Shown here one piece after another: positions 33,147 through 43,768 of a DNA stretch of 64,000 nucleotides. The notes beneath the pieces are model-generated. The model saw only the letters and a list, made by a program, of their open reading frames with translations, had not been told where the DNA came from and did no database searches. The stretch's first letter is position 1. Every line of letters starts with the position of its first letter. Both the position numbers and the translations under genes were made by a program. The stretch lies in the NCBI GenBank assembly GCA_025358115.1, contig JANYKQ010000009.1, positions 18,407 through 82,406 of the forward strand, written 5' to 3'. This DNA is from Methanomicrobiales archaeon (GTDB lineage Archaea > Halobacteriota > Methanomicrobia > Methanomicrobiales > Methanospirillaceae).

Positions 33147-36100
33147 TGACAGATACCTGCCGGGTCCTCTATGTCGATGACGAACCCGCACTTCTTGAGA
33201 TCGGGAAAATATTCCTTGAAAGATCCGGAAATTTTTCTGTTACAACGATTGAATCGGCACATGCCGCACTGGCGCTCCTCAGGACCGATACATTCGATGC
33301 CATCATTGCCGATTACCAGATGCCGGAGATTGACGGGCTGGAATTCTTAAAACAGGTCCGTCTCCATCACGGCCTGATCCCGTTTATTCTCTTTACCGGA
33401 AGGGGGCGCGAGGAGGTGGTCATCCTCGCACTCAACCATGGTGCGGATTTCTACCTGCAGAAAGGCGGGGATCCCCTGGCGCAGTTTACCGAACTCTCGC
33501 ACATGGTACGGGTTGCCATAGGGAAGCGTGCTGCGGATACTGCGTTTAAGGAGAGTGATGAAAAGTTTCGTGTCCTGTCCGACACCACTCCCGTAGCCAT
33601 TACCGTATACCAGGGCACAAGGGATGTGTATGTCAATGACTATGCCGCCCTTATGACGGGATACAGCAAGGAAGAGTTGTATGCCATGAATTTCTGGGAT
33701 ATGATCCATCCGGATTCCCGGGAACTGATAAAAGAACGGGGTCTTGCCCGGATGCAGGGAGATAATACTCCGACAATGTATGAGGTAAAATATGTGACCA
33801 AATCCCGGGAAGTCCGGTGGGCTTACCTCTCTACGGGAAGTATAACCTACGAAGGAAAACCCGCGGGTGTGGCAACGCTTGTTGACATTACCGAGCGTAA
33901 AAAGGCCGAGAGTGAGCTGCTCTCTTCCTACGAGCACATGGCAGCAGCAGAAGAAGAATTGCGGGAACAGTACGACACGTTAAAAGAGAACCAGCAGCAG
34001 CTGCAAAAAAGTGAACAGGATTATCGTACTATCCTGGAAAATATCCAGGATGTCTATTACCGCACGGGTACCGAGGGCAACCTGATTCTCTCAAGCCCGT
34101 CTCTTGCAACCCTGCTGGGTTATTCTTCGGTATCGGAGCTGTACGGGAAAAATATCTCTGAGACCCTGTATTACAATCCCGACGATCGGCAAAAAATCCT
34201 GGCTGATATCAGGAAGAACGGATCTGTTGCTGATTATGAGGTTATGTTTAAAAAGCGGGATGGAACCCCGGTCATCATCTCTACCAGCAGCCATGAGTAT
34301 TTTGATGCTGAAGGAAATTACCTGGGTATTGAAGGAATTTTCCGCGATATCACCGGGAGAAAAAGGGCCGAGGAATCCTTAAAACAATCGGAAAACCTGT
34401 ACCGGACAATCTTTGAGATGACCGGGGCGGCCACCATCATTATTGAAGATGACACAACGATCTCCCTGGCGAACTCAGGATTTGCCCGGCTCTCCGGCTT
34501 TTCCATTGAGGAACTGGAAGACCGGAAGAGCTGGACTGAATTTATTGTCAAAGAAGATCTCGAACGGATGAAGAAGTATCACGTTGACCGCCGTGATGAC
34601 CCGCCACTTGCCCCCAGGGTCTATGAGTTCAGGTTAATCACCCGTTCCGGTGAAATACGGCACTGCATCAATAATGTCGCGTTGATCCCCGGGACAACCC
34701 GGAGCGTTGCGTCCGTTCTGGATATTACCTCCCGGGTGCAGGCAGAGGAACTCTACCAGACCGTCTTTGAAAATACGGGGACTGCGATGGCTATTCTGGA
34801 CGAGGATACCACCATCGTTCAGGTGAATGCGGAGATGGAAAAGATCTGGGGGTATTCCCGCGAAGAGATTGAGGGGAGGATGAAATGGCCGCAGATGATA
34901 GTTCAAGAGGATCTGCCAAAAATGCTGGAATTTCATCACCGCCGGAGGATAGATCCGGATTCTGCACCAAAGAGTTATGAATTCCGTTTTATCCATAAAA
35001 ACGGGGAGATCCGGGACGCCTCGCTCACCGCTGCAATGATTCCGGGCACGGGAAAGAGCGTGATCTCCCTTCGCGATATTTCGAAATTTAAGGAGACGGT
35101 AAAGGCGCTGCGGGACAGTGAGGCGATTTACCAGCAACTGGAATCCCAGCTTCCGGATTTTGTCATCATCCACGAAGGTGAGACGATCGTCTTTGTCAAT
35201 GCGGAAGGTGCCCGACTTATGGGAAAAACCCCGGAGCAGATTATCGGAACATCGGTCCTGTCGTATGCTGCCCCGGAGTACCACGGGCTTATCAAAAAGA
35301 ACACCTGGCTCCGGTACCAGGGAATCGCGGTTGAACCTTATGAGATAGAGATCATCGCACCTTCCGGAGAGCATCGCTGGGTCGTGGTCAGGTCAACCCG
35401 GCTCCCCAACCGGGAAACCCCGTCAACTTTGACGGTCCTTACCGATATTACCGAACGCAGGCGTGCAGAAGTGGCGCTGCGCGAGAGCGAGGCCAGGTAT
35501 CGCACCATCATCGAGAATATGCAGGATCTGGTCTACCAGACGGACCTGCAGGGGAATCTCACGATGGTAAGTCCGGCCGGAATCCGGCTGGCAGGCTATG
35601 CATCTCCCGAAGCGGTTATAGGCAGGAATGTTGCCCGGGATCTCTACGCTGACCCGAAACAGCACGAGGAATTCCTCGCAATGCTTGCCCGCGATGGGAA
35701 GGTCAATGATTTTCCGGTTAACCTTAAGGCCGGCGATGGAACCATTCGTTACGCCACGGCGAGCAGTCATTTCTATTTCGATGCCAACGGGAAGAGGCTT
35801 GGTATCGAAGGTGTCCTGCATGATATCACCGAACGCATAAAAATTGAAGAAGCACTCCGGCAGGCGAACCAGAAACTTCACCTTCTGTCCGGCATCACAC
35901 GCCATGATATCAACAACCAGTTGACAGCGCTTTCGGGATACCTTGCACTCCTGGAAGTGAAGATACCCGATCCTGCCCTCAAGGTATATCTCTTAAAGAC
36001 CAGAACGGCTGCAGATCAGATCTCTTCGATGATACAGTTTACAAAAGAGTACGAGGAGATTGGCGTCACTACTCCCGTATGGCAGGATATACGGACACTT

Positions 36101-36514
36101 GTAACTCTTGCGGGAAAGGAAGTACCCCCCGGGCTGGCCCGGCTGGACAACGATCTTCCCGCCGGTATGGAAGTGTTTGCCGACCCGCTGATTGGCAAGG
36201 TCTTTTTCAACCTGATGGACAATTCTCTCCGCTACGGGGGGAAAAATACAACTTTACGGTTCTTTGCCAAAGACCGCGGTGGTGATAAGATTGTCGTGTG
36301 CGAGGACGATGGTGCCGGCGTGGCCCCCCCTGATAAAGAGAAGATCTTTGAGAGGGGTTTTGGGAGGAACACCGGGCTTGGCCTGGCCCTGTCGCGCGAG
36401 ATCCTTGCTATTACCGGCATCACGATCGCAGAGACGGGAGAGCCGGGTACTGGTGCACGGTTTGAGATGACAATTCCTGGCGGCATGTGGCGTATGGGGA
36501 GTGAAAAAGAATAA
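33143..36514 (+). CDS. Hybrid receiver / six-PAS histidine kinase
   Basis: 1123 aa. An N-terminal receiver domain (5-125) has intact VDDE, phosphoacceptor Asp57 (IIADYQMPEIDG), Thr in FTGRG and Lys in LQKGG. Six PAS domains follow, each closing with a DITxRKxAE-type linker. A dimerisation helix carries His921 (GITRHDINNQLTALSG) and a HATPase domain ends the protein (NLMDNSLRYGG, CEDDGAGVAPPD, GRNTGLGLALSREI). No membrane segment, so it senses cytosolic cues. Having the receiver first suggests it can be tuned by phosphate from another kinase in the operon. It overlaps genes on both sides (ATGA upstream, one base downstream). Confidence 0.9.
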   Translation: MMTDTCRVLYVDDEPALLEIGKIFLERSGNFSVTTIESAHAALALLRTDTFDAIIADYQMPEIDGLEFLKQVRLHHGLIPFILFTGRGREEVVILALNHGADFYLQKGGDPLAQFTELSHMVRVAIGKRAADTAFKESDEKFRVLSDTTPVAITVYQGTRDVYVNDYAALMTGYSKEELYAMNFWDMIHPDSRELIKERGLARMQGDNTPTMYEVKYVTKSREVRWAYLSTGSITYEGKPAGVATLVDITERKKAESELLSSYEHMAAAEEELREQYDTLKENQQQLQKSEQDYRTILENIQDVYYRTGTEGNLILSSPSLATLLGYSSVSELYGKNISETLYYNPDDRQKILADIRKNGSVADYEVMFKKRDGTPVIISTSSHEYFDAEGNYLGIEGIFRDITGRKRAEESLKQSENLYRTIFEMTGAATIIIEDDTTISLANSGFARLSGFSIEELEDRKSWTEFIVKEDLERMKKYHVDRRDDPPLAPRVYEFRLITRSGEIRHCINNVALIPGTTRSVASVLDITSRVQAEELYQTVFENTGTAMAILDEDTTIVQVNAEMEKIWGYSREEIEGRMKWPQMIVQEDLPKMLEFHHRRRIDPDSAPKSYEFRFIHKNGEIRDASLTAAMIPGTGKSVISLRDISKFKETVKALRDSEAIYQQLESQLPDFVIIHEGETIVFVNAEGARLMGKTPEQIIGTSVLSYAAPEYHGLIKKNTWLRYQGIAVEPYEIEIIAPSGEHRWVVVRSTRLPNRETPSTLTVLTDITERRRAEVALRESEARYRTIIENMQDLVYQTDLQGNLTMVSPAGIRLAGYASPEAVIGRNVARDLYADPKQHEEFLAMLARDGKVNDFPVNLKAGDGTIRYATASSHFYFDANGKRLGIEGVLHDITERIKIEEALRQANQKLHLLSGITRHDINNQLTALSGYLALLEVKIPDPALKVYLLKTRTAADQISSMIQFTKEYEEIGVTTPVWQDIRTLVTLAGKEVPPGLARLDNDLPAGMEVFADPLIGKVFFNLMDNSLRYGGKNTTLRFFAKDRGGDKIVVCEDDGAGVAPPDKEKIFERGFGRNTGLGLALSREILAITGITIAETGEPGTGARFEMTIPGGMWRMGSEKE

Positions 36515-37818
36515 TGGTGCCTTCAATCCGGCTCCTCTACGTTGATGACGAACCTTCGTTACTGGAGATCGGAAAACTTTTTCTTGAGGATAATGGTGAG
36601 TTTGCAGTCGACACAGTCACCTCTGCCAGAGAGGCCCTGTCACGGCTGAAAACAGAGCGGTATGATGCCATCATTGCCGATTACCAGATGCCGGAGATGG
36701 ACGGGATCCAGTTCCTGGTTGAAGTGAGAACACACTTTGGACCCGTTCCGTTCATCCTTTTCACCGGCAGGGGACGGGAAGAGATTGTCATCCAGGCACT
36801 CAACAGCGGGGCAGATTTCTATATCCAGAAAGGTGGTGAGCCGGTATCGCAGTTCGCCGAGCTTTCGCATAAGGTTATTTCAGCGGTGACCGGCAGGAGT
36901 GCAGAAACGGCGCTCAGGAAGAGCGAGGAGAAGTTCCGGTATCTTGTTGAGAACGCCCTTGAAGCTATCATGATCCTTGACTTCCAGGGAACGGTCCTGT
37001 TTGCCAACAATGCAGTAAGAAAACTCATTGAAGCCGGGGACTTCGCCGGTCTTATCGGCAGGAATGTGATGGATTTCATTGCCCCGGAGTCGCGGGAGGA
37101 TGTCATTAAGGACTTTATCCTGGTATCACAGGGTCACGATGCATTTCTTGCCTATTACCACGTGATTTTGGCAAACGGGAAAAAAATCTGCACTGAGTGT
37201 ATTGGCAAACTGGTAACCTATGAAGGCAAACCCGCAGATCTCATCTCCATACGGGACATCACCGAAAGCAAACAGCATGAGGAGGTTGTGCGGCAAAAAA
37301 ACCTGATGCTGACAACCCTCAACGATCTGCAGAGAGAATTTGCCGAGCTGCCTGCCGGGAAGCGTGTCGAGGACCTGGTTGTAACAAAGCTCAGGCAGTT
37401 GTCCGGGGCAGAAGTGACCCTGTTCTCGGTCTATGATTCATCCGGCCGGACACTGCAGGTGACCAGCCTGGACATTGAACCGGGCATGCTGGAAAAGGCA
37501 GTACGGTTGCTGGGGAAACGACCGGAAGCCATGAAAGTACCGGTGAGCGAGAAGATATACCAAGAGATTATCAGCTCGGTGATCGGCAGGAGAGATACCC
37601 TGACCGAGATCAGTTTTGGCCAGATCCCCCCCCTTGTCAGCACAAGTATCCAGAAGCTGTTAGGCATCGATCATTTTGTGGGGATTTCCTATGTTATCGA
37701 GGGGGAGTTATATGGCACATCAATCCTTGCCATGAAACCCGGCCAGCCTGATCCATCCCTGGAACTGCTGGAATCGTTTGCGCACATTGTCGCGGTATCC
37801 CTGCGCAGGAGAAAATAA
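36514..37818 (+). CDS. Receiver-PAS-GAF protein without kinase domain
   Basis: 434 aa. The receiver domain (4-122) has intact VDDE, Asp in IIADYQMPEMDG, Thr in FTGRG and Lys in IQKGG. A PAS domain (about 140-255) and a GAF-type domain (about 265-432, ending LLESFAHIVAVSLRRRK) follow. The GAF domain closely resembles that inside the 2056-aa kinase, where the chain continues directly into another PAS. Here it stops, and the next gene starts five bases later with only the second half of a PAS domain. The two genes therefore look like a formerly single hybrid kinase. The protein may still act as a signal-receiving partner of the next product. Confidence 0.85.
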   Translation: MVPSIRLLYVDDEPSLLEIGKLFLEDNGEFAVDTVTSAREALSRLKTERYDAIIADYQMPEMDGIQFLVEVRTHFGPVPFILFTGRGREEIVIQALNSGADFYIQKGGEPVSQFAELSHKVISAVTGRSAETALRKSEEKFRYLVENALEAIMILDFQGTVLFANNAVRKLIEAGDFAGLIGRNVMDFIAPESREDVIKDFILVSQGHDAFLAYYHVILANGKKICTECIGKLVTYEGKPADLISIRDITESKQHEEVVRQKNLMLTTLNDLQREFAELPAGKRVEDLVVTKLRQLSGAEVTLFSVYDSSGRTLQVTSLDIEPGMLEKAVRLLGKRPEAMKVPVSEKIYQEIISSVIGRRDTLTEISFGQIPPLVSTSIQKLLGIDHFVGISYVIEGELYGTSILAMKPGQPDPSLELLESFAHIVAVSLRRRK

Positions 37819-37823
37819 CGGGG

Positions 37824-40391
37824 ATGCCCCGGCATGAGGTCTTAGGAGTCTATGCATGGGATCTTGCAACCCGGATGATACCCGACAAAAACCGTCGCGA
37901 GGGGATCCGTTCCCGGATGGAGGAAAGTATAAAATTAACCATCAAATCCGGAACCATTACCCACCCGGATCCGGTTTACTATGAGTTCCACCGTCATGAT
38001 GGGACAACTGCTATTGCCAAACAGATCGAGTTTATCGTAAAAACCTCGCACGGCCATATGATAGGGACCCTCAACCAGGATGTTACCCCGGAAAAGTGTG
38101 CAGATGAGAAAATTAAGGAGAGCGGGGAACTCTTGCGTGATATCATTGAAAAAAATCCCCTGTCGATCCAGATCGTGGACGGGGATGGTTTCACGCTCCA
38201 GGTAAACCCGGCACACACCAAACTTTTTGGTGCGGTTCCCCCGCCGGATTTTTCGATTTTTACGGATCTCGTAAATAAACATCCAGAATTTGAGGAATGC
38301 ATCTTGCGGGTTAAAAGCGGAGAATCTGTTCAACTGCCCGATGTCCAATACAATGTGCATGATATCTATCCGGAGTGTCCGGATGTTCCGGTCTGGGTAC
38401 GTGCCATGATTTTTCCGTTAAAAGACAAGCACGGCAGACCGGAACGGTTTGTTTTCATGCATGAAAATATCACGGAACGCAAAGAGGCCGAAGAGCGGTT
38501 GTCGGAGATCAACCGGGCTTTTCTGACATTCGGTCCCGATCCGCTGGTCAATATCGGAATTCTTACCGGGCTGGCCGGCCGGCTGCTCAGGGGAACCTGT
38601 GCACTCTATTACCGGCTTGAAGGGGGAATTCTCCGTTCCCTGGGGATGTGGAATACCCCTTCGGATTTTACCCCCTGCGACAGGCCGGAAGGACATATAT
38701 GTACGAATATAATCCGGACCGGGGGGAGTTCTCCTACCATAATTTCCAATCTCCTGGAATCCACCTATGCTGATACGGACCCGAATGTCAGGCGCTATCA
38801 GTTCAGGACCTGTGTGGGTATCCCGGTAAAAATAGGCGAGAGTTTCCTTGGGGCACTCTGCATAGTGTACCAGGATGCATATTCCCCCTCCCCGCAGGAT
38901 CTGGAGATTCTCGAGTTCATTGCAAAGGCGATCGCAACAGAGGATGAACGGAGAACCGCCGGGCTGGCGCTGCGGGAGAGCGAGGCAAAACACCGCATTC
39001 TTATTGAAGAATCATCAGACCCCCTTTTTACATTCACTCCTGAAGGCAGGTACACCTACGCCAACCCGGCCCTTGCAGACGTGTTCGGAAAGCCCGTCGG
39101 GGAGATCATCGGCAAAAGCATCTGGGATTTCTTTCCTCAGGAGATGGCGGACAAGCGTTTTGCAGCGCTGAGCCAGGTATTTCACACCGGCGAAAAGAAT
39201 GTTGTCGAGGGCCCCGTCCCCACCGCAGATGGAGACCGGTATTACCTGACTACCATCACTCCGGTTAAAGACACGGCGGGAAAAGTGATCTCTGCAATCT
39301 GCACATCCATAGATATCACCGAACGCAAAGTGGCGGAGGAGGCGCTTTTTGAGTCTGAAAATAAATTTGCCTCCGTCTTCTATGGCAGCCCGGTTGCACT
39401 CACTCTCGTTTCGGTGACAGATGGATTATTTGTTGATGTCAATGACACCTTTGTGAGAGTTACCGGGTATTCCCGGGATGAGGTGATTGGGGTAACCTCA
39501 GAAGCCCTGGGGATTTTTGACAACAATGATGAGCGTGAGCAACTGGTCTCAACCCTCCGGGGCCAAAAGACCGTTCATGACATGGAGATCAGATGCCGCA
39601 TGAAAACCGGGGAGATCCGGCCATGCCTGTTTTCATCCGGTCTCATCCTGATCGGGGGCAAGCCCCATATTTTATCCACCATCAGAGATATCACTGACAG
39701 CAAGCGTGCAGAAGAGATGATCAGATCCTCCCTTGCTGAAAAAGAAGTTCTCCTCCGGGAGATCCACCACCGGGTGAAGAACAACCTGACCGGGATTATT
39801 TCGTTAATCGATCTCCAGAGGGGCACGCTCACCGATCCGGCCGCCATCTCCCAGATAACAGACCTTGAAGCCCGGATCCGGAGCATGGCGCTGGTCCATG
39901 AATCCCTGTACCGGACAGAGAATCTTGCACGGGTCAATGTTGCCGGTTACACGGAAAACCTGACCCGGTACCTGTTCCCGGTATATGAAACAACAACCGT
40001 GATACGGACCAGCATTGAGATGGGAGATATCACCTTACCCATCGAGACTGCCATCCCCTGCGGGCTGGTCATGAGCGAGATCGTTACCAACTCGTTGAAA
40101 TATGCCTTCCCTCCGACGTTCTCCTGCAGTGAGATCCGCGGGGAGCCCTGCACCATTGCGCTCACCTTGCAGCATGAGGGAAGCGACTATATCCTCAGGA
40201 TCGCAGATAATGGCATTGGGATACCAGAAGGAACCGATGTTTCCATGTCGCACTCGCTGGGCTTGTACCTTATCCGGTTCATTGTTGAGCACCAGCTTCG
40301 CGGGAGCCTTGAGATCAGTACCCTGGGAGGAACAGCGTATTCCATCCGGTTTCCGGAGCCGGCAATAAGGGAGCGAATTACCCATGAATAA
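37824..40391 (+). CDS. PAS-GAF histidine kinase, HisKA_2 type
   Basis: 855 aa. It starts within what looks like a PAS domain: residues 1-95 match only its C-terminal half (YYEFHRHDGTTAIAKQIEF, then GTLNQDVTPEK). A PAS (about 100-225), a GAF (about 230-375) and two PAS domains (385-630) follow. The transmitter is of the HisKA_2 class with EIHHRVKNNLTGIISLIDLQ near 645 and a HATPase (MSEIVTNSLKYAF, IADNGIGIPEG, HSLGLYLIRFIVEHQL). This class differs from the RHDINNQ kinases around it and is shared with the 2056-aa protein of the second cluster. Cytosolic. It overlaps the next gene by eight bases. Confidence 0.88.
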   Translation: MPRHEVLGVYAWDLATRMIPDKNRREGIRSRMEESIKLTIKSGTITHPDPVYYEFHRHDGTTAIAKQIEFIVKTSHGHMIGTLNQDVTPEKCADEKIKESGELLRDIIEKNPLSIQIVDGDGFTLQVNPAHTKLFGAVPPPDFSIFTDLVNKHPEFEECILRVKSGESVQLPDVQYNVHDIYPECPDVPVWVRAMIFPLKDKHGRPERFVFMHENITERKEAEERLSEINRAFLTFGPDPLVNIGILTGLAGRLLRGTCALYYRLEGGILRSLGMWNTPSDFTPCDRPEGHICTNIIRTGGSSPTIISNLLESTYADTDPNVRRYQFRTCVGIPVKIGESFLGALCIVYQDAYSPSPQDLEILEFIAKAIATEDERRTAGLALRESEAKHRILIEESSDPLFTFTPEGRYTYANPALADVFGKPVGEIIGKSIWDFFPQEMADKRFAALSQVFHTGEKNVVEGPVPTADGDRYYLTTITPVKDTAGKVISAICTSIDITERKVAEEALFESENKFASVFYGSPVALTLVSVTDGLFVDVNDTFVRVTGYSRDEVIGVTSEALGIFDNNDEREQLVSTLRGQKTVHDMEIRCRMKTGEIRPCLFSSGLILIGGKPHILSTIRDITDSKRAEEMIRSSLAEKEVLLREIHHRVKNNLTGIISLIDLQRGTLTDPAAISQITDLEARIRSMALVHESLYRTENLARVNVAGYTENLTRYLFPVYETTTVIRTSIEMGDITLPIETAIPCGLVMSEIVTNSLKYAFPPTFSCSEIRGEPCTIALTLQHEGSDYILRIADNGIGIPEGTDVSMSHSLGLYLIRFIVEHQLRGSLEISTLGGTAYSIRFPEPAIRERITHE

Positions 40392-43383
40392 GGCAGACAT
40401 TCTCGTTGTTGAAGATGAAGCCCTCATCGCAGCCAGCCTTGTCCATACCCTCACCTCGCTCGGCTATACCGTGCAGGAGCCCGTTTCAACCGGGGAGGAC
40501 GCGATCCGGGCGGTAAAAGCCCGGCAACCGGATCTTGTGCTCATGAACATCGAGCTGATCGGGCCGATGAATGGAATCGAAGCTGCAGAGAAGATCCGGG
40601 CATTTGCCGATATTCCCATCGTGTACCTCACTGCCTATACCGATAACCTGAAACTTAAGCAGGCACAGCTCACCAACCCGTACGGGTACCTTGCTAAACC
40701 CGCCCATAACCGGGAACTCAATGCCACCATCGAGATGGCCCTGTACAAGCATGCACTCGACCGGAAACTACAAGAGAGCGAGGAGTTGTTCCGAAGTTTA
40801 TTCGATAGTGCAAACGATGCAATATTCCTCCACGATTTCCTGCCGGATGGGAAACCCGGCAGATATATCAAAGTAAACGAGATCGCCTGCGAGCGCCTTG
40901 GCTATACCCGGGAAGAACTGCTCACCATGTCACCTTTTGATATTGTATCTCCCGGACACCGCCTCATTATGCCGGAGATAATCCGCACGATATACATGCA
41001 GGGGCAGGGGACATTTGATACAATCCACAAAAGAAAAGATGGAACAGAATTTCCGGTAGAGATCAACACCCGGATTCTCGAATCGAACGGAAAGGAAGTG
41101 GCACTTTCCATAGCCCGGGACATCACTGAGCGTAAGACCACGGAGTCCGTCTTCCAGGCCCTGGTCAGGAGCATGGTGGGAACAACCGGGTTCAATTCCT
41201 TAAAGAAAATTACGGAAAACATCCATTCGTGGCTCGGAGCCGAATGCGTCATGATCGGCGAGATCCAGCCGGACCGCCAGACCGTAAATGTCCTGTCCAT
41301 GTTCCTTGACGGTAAGGATGTTACCGGTTTTTCCTATACCCTCAAGGGGACCCCCTGTGAAAATGTTGCCGAAAAGGGATTCTGCCTGTACCCGGATAAC
41401 GCTATTGAGCTCTTCCCGGACAGTAAAGACCTCGTTGAGCTCAATATCAGGGGATACATCGGTACCCCCCTGAGGAATTACGAAGGACAGGTGATTGGGA
41501 TCCTTTGTGCGCTTTTCCGGAAACCCGTAAAAGCCACTTCTTCAATGCAGGAGATCATGGACATTATCGCGGTAAAAGCTGCCGCGGAGATCGAACGCAA
41601 GCAGGCGGAAGAGACGCTGGTGGAGAGCGAGGAACGCTTCCGCATGCTGCTCCAGCATGTCCCCTCAATAGCCATCCAGGGTTATAACCTGGATGGCATT
41701 ACCCAGTACTGGAACGAGGCCGCCGAAAAACTGTATGGATACACCCCGGAGGAGGCCTTGGGAAAGAATCTCATCGATCTTATCATCCCGCCGGAGTTAA
41801 AAGATGAGGTAAGAAAAACAATGGTGGATATGGAGGAGACAGGAAAACCCACCCCGGCATCAGAATTATCCCTCATGCGAAAGGATGGATCCCGCGTGGA
41901 CGTATTCTCCCATCACGCTCTTGTGAAAAATCCGAAAAAGGGTATGGAGCTGTTCTGTATCGATATTGATCTTACCGAGCGCAAACGGGCGGAGGAGATG
42001 ATACGGGAAAGTGAGGATCGGTTCCGCACCATCATCAACTCGATGCAGATTGGCATTGTCATCATCGATGCACAGACCCATAGGATCCTTGAAGCAAACC
42101 CGAAAGCTCTCGAAATGATCGGGAGTACCACAGAGTCGGTAACAGGTTCGGTATGTCACCAGTTTATCTGTCCTGCCGAATCGGGTAAATGCCCGGTTAC
42201 AGATCTTGGACAGACGATTGATTCCTCCGAACGTGTCCTTCTCACCCACAAGGGAGAGAGATTATCCATCCTCAAGAGTGTTATCAAAATGATGCTTGGG
42301 GGAAGGGAAGTAATGATAGAATCCTTCACCGACATCAGTGACCGCAAACGGACCGAGGAGATGCTGCGGGAAAGTGAGGAGAAATACCGGACCCTGTTTG
42401 ACAGTGCAGGGGATATGATCTTCATCCACGATCTGAACGGGAGGATACTGGCATTCAACACGCTTGCCTGTGAACGGCTCGGCTACACCCGCCAGGAACT
42501 GATGTCCTTCACGGTCGGAGATGTGGATTCACCGGAGAATGCTCCGCATGCACCGGAACGTATCGCCCGGCTCAAAGAACAGGTCCATATCTCGTTTGAA
42601 ACAGTGCATCTGCGCAAGGATGGTTCACGTATCCCGGTTGTCGTAAGCGCGAAGCTGATCACATGGGAGGGGCAGCCGGCAGTGATGAGCATCTGCCATG
42701 ACATCAGCGACCGCAAACGGGCAGAAGAAGCCCTGAATCTGGCCGGCAAAAAACTCGCACTCCTCTCCGGCATTACCCGGCACGACATCAACAACCAGCT
42801 TACGGTTCTGAGAGGCTACCTTACCATTCTCGCAAAGAAGCAGCCCGATCCAGCACTCAATGAATATATCCGGAAGGCTTCATCCTCTGCGGAGCGTATC
42901 TCTGCCATGATCCAGTTCACCAAGGAGTACGAGCAACTGGGAGTGAGTGGTCCGGTCTGGCAGGAGATTGGGAAGATTGCAAAAATGGCAGCGGTTGATC
43001 TTCTGCCGGATGGTGTCAGCCTCACGGTGAATACAGGAAGTTACGAAATCTATGCCGATCCCATGTTCATGATGGTTATTTACAATCTTTTTGACAATGC
43101 CAAACGCCATGGGGTGCATGTCACAGAGATCACTGTTTACTTCATAAAAGAGGAACACTCTGCGACACTTATCGTTGAGGATAATGGTATTGGTGTGCCT
43201 TCGCCTCTTAAGGAGACAATATTTGAAAAGGGCTTTGGGAAGAACACCGGGCTTGGCCTTTTTATGATCCGGGAGATCCTTGCCATCACCGGCCTGTCCA
43301 TTCAGGAGACTGGTACTGAAGGAAAAGGTACCCGTTTTGAAATAACGCTGCCGCCCGGGACCTGGCGCGAGGGTCCGGGCTGA
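40384..43383 (+). CDS. Pseudo-receiver / PAS-GAF histidine kinase
   Basis: 999 aa. The receiver-like domain (4-122) keeps VEDE, Thr and the Lys-Pro pair, but the phosphoacceptor is Asn55 (DLVLMNIELIGPMNG). A close paralogue at 55567 has Asp55 in the same sequence, so phosphorylation here is unlikely. A PAS, a GAF (about 255-400), and three more PAS domains follow. The third PAS has a Cys-rich segment (VCHQFICPAESGKCP), a known variant that might hold a metal or cofactor. The transmitter has GITRHDINNQLTVLRGYL and an intact HATPase domain (NLFDNAKRHG, VEDNGIGVPSP, GKNTGLGLFMIREI). It is the last gene of the operon; nitrogenase remnants begin at its stop codon. Confidence 0.9.
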   Translation: MNKADILVVEDEALIAASLVHTLTSLGYTVQEPVSTGEDAIRAVKARQPDLVLMNIELIGPMNGIEAAEKIRAFADIPIVYLTAYTDNLKLKQAQLTNPYGYLAKPAHNRELNATIEMALYKHALDRKLQESEELFRSLFDSANDAIFLHDFLPDGKPGRYIKVNEIACERLGYTREELLTMSPFDIVSPGHRLIMPEIIRTIYMQGQGTFDTIHKRKDGTEFPVEINTRILESNGKEVALSIARDITERKTTESVFQALVRSMVGTTGFNSLKKITENIHSWLGAECVMIGEIQPDRQTVNVLSMFLDGKDVTGFSYTLKGTPCENVAEKGFCLYPDNAIELFPDSKDLVELNIRGYIGTPLRNYEGQVIGILCALFRKPVKATSSMQEIMDIIAVKAAAEIERKQAEETLVESEERFRMLLQHVPSIAIQGYNLDGITQYWNEAAEKLYGYTPEEALGKNLIDLIIPPELKDEVRKTMVDMEETGKPTPASELSLMRKDGSRVDVFSHHALVKNPKKGMELFCIDIDLTERKRAEEMIRESEDRFRTIINSMQIGIVIIDAQTHRILEANPKALEMIGSTTESVTGSVCHQFICPAESGKCPVTDLGQTIDSSERVLLTHKGERLSILKSVIKMMLGGREVMIESFTDISDRKRTEEMLRESEEKYRTLFDSAGDMIFIHDLNGRILAFNTLACERLGYTRQELMSFTVGDVDSPENAPHAPERIARLKEQVHISFETVHLRKDGSRIPVVVSAKLITWEGQPAVMSICHDISDRKRAEEALNLAGKKLALLSGITRHDINNQLTVLRGYLTILAKKQPDPALNEYIRKASSSAERISAMIQFTKEYEQLGVSGPVWQEIGKIAKMAAVDLLPDGVSLTVNTGSYEIYADPMFMMVIYNLFDNAKRHGVHVTEITVYFIKEEHSATLIVEDNGIGVPSPLKETIFEKGFGKNTGLGLFMIREILAITGLSIQETGTEGKGTRFEITLPPGTWREGPG

Positions 43384-43768
43384 GATTGCACTCACCGAGT
43401 TCCTGCTCGCGATGGGCATGATCCCGGTGTATGTCCTCACGGGCACGCCCGGCAAAGCGTTTGAGGCCGAGATAAGGAAGATGCTCGAAGAGGCGGGAAT
43501 TACCGGCTCGAGAGTCAAAGCGGAAGGCGACCTCTTCGAACTCCAGCAGTGGATCAAAGAGGCCCCGGTCGATCTCCTGATCGGCACTTCGTATGGGAAG
43601 TACATTGCCCGGGCCGAGGATGTCCCGTTCGTCCGCTTCGGATTCCCGATCCTGGACCGGGCTGTCCACCCGCTCATGCCGGTGGTCGGCTACCGGGGAT
43701 GCCTGCGCCTGATCGAACAGATCAGCAACGCCCTCCTGGAACGCAGGGACCGCGACTGCCTGGATGAA
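43379..43768 (+). pseudogene. nifK: Remnant of nitrogenase MoFe beta subunit (nifK), C-terminal part
   Basis: Open from 43379 in a frame overlapping the histidine kinase stop: EIALTEFLLAMGMIPVYVLT, TGTPGKAFEAEI, VKAEGDLFELQQWIKEAPVD, LLIGTSYGKYIARAEDVPFV, RFGFPILDR, then VVGYRGCLRLIEQISNALLE. This is the C-terminal third of NifK-type nitrogenase subunits. The N-terminal two thirds, with P-cluster cysteines, are gone. Near 43768 the reading passes without a stop into nifN-like sequence, so a deletion fused the two. No function is possible for the MoFe protein from this piece. Related nitrogenase-like proteins (CfbD and others) lack this exact SYGKYIARAEDVPFVRFGFP run as far as I know. Confidence 0.8.
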
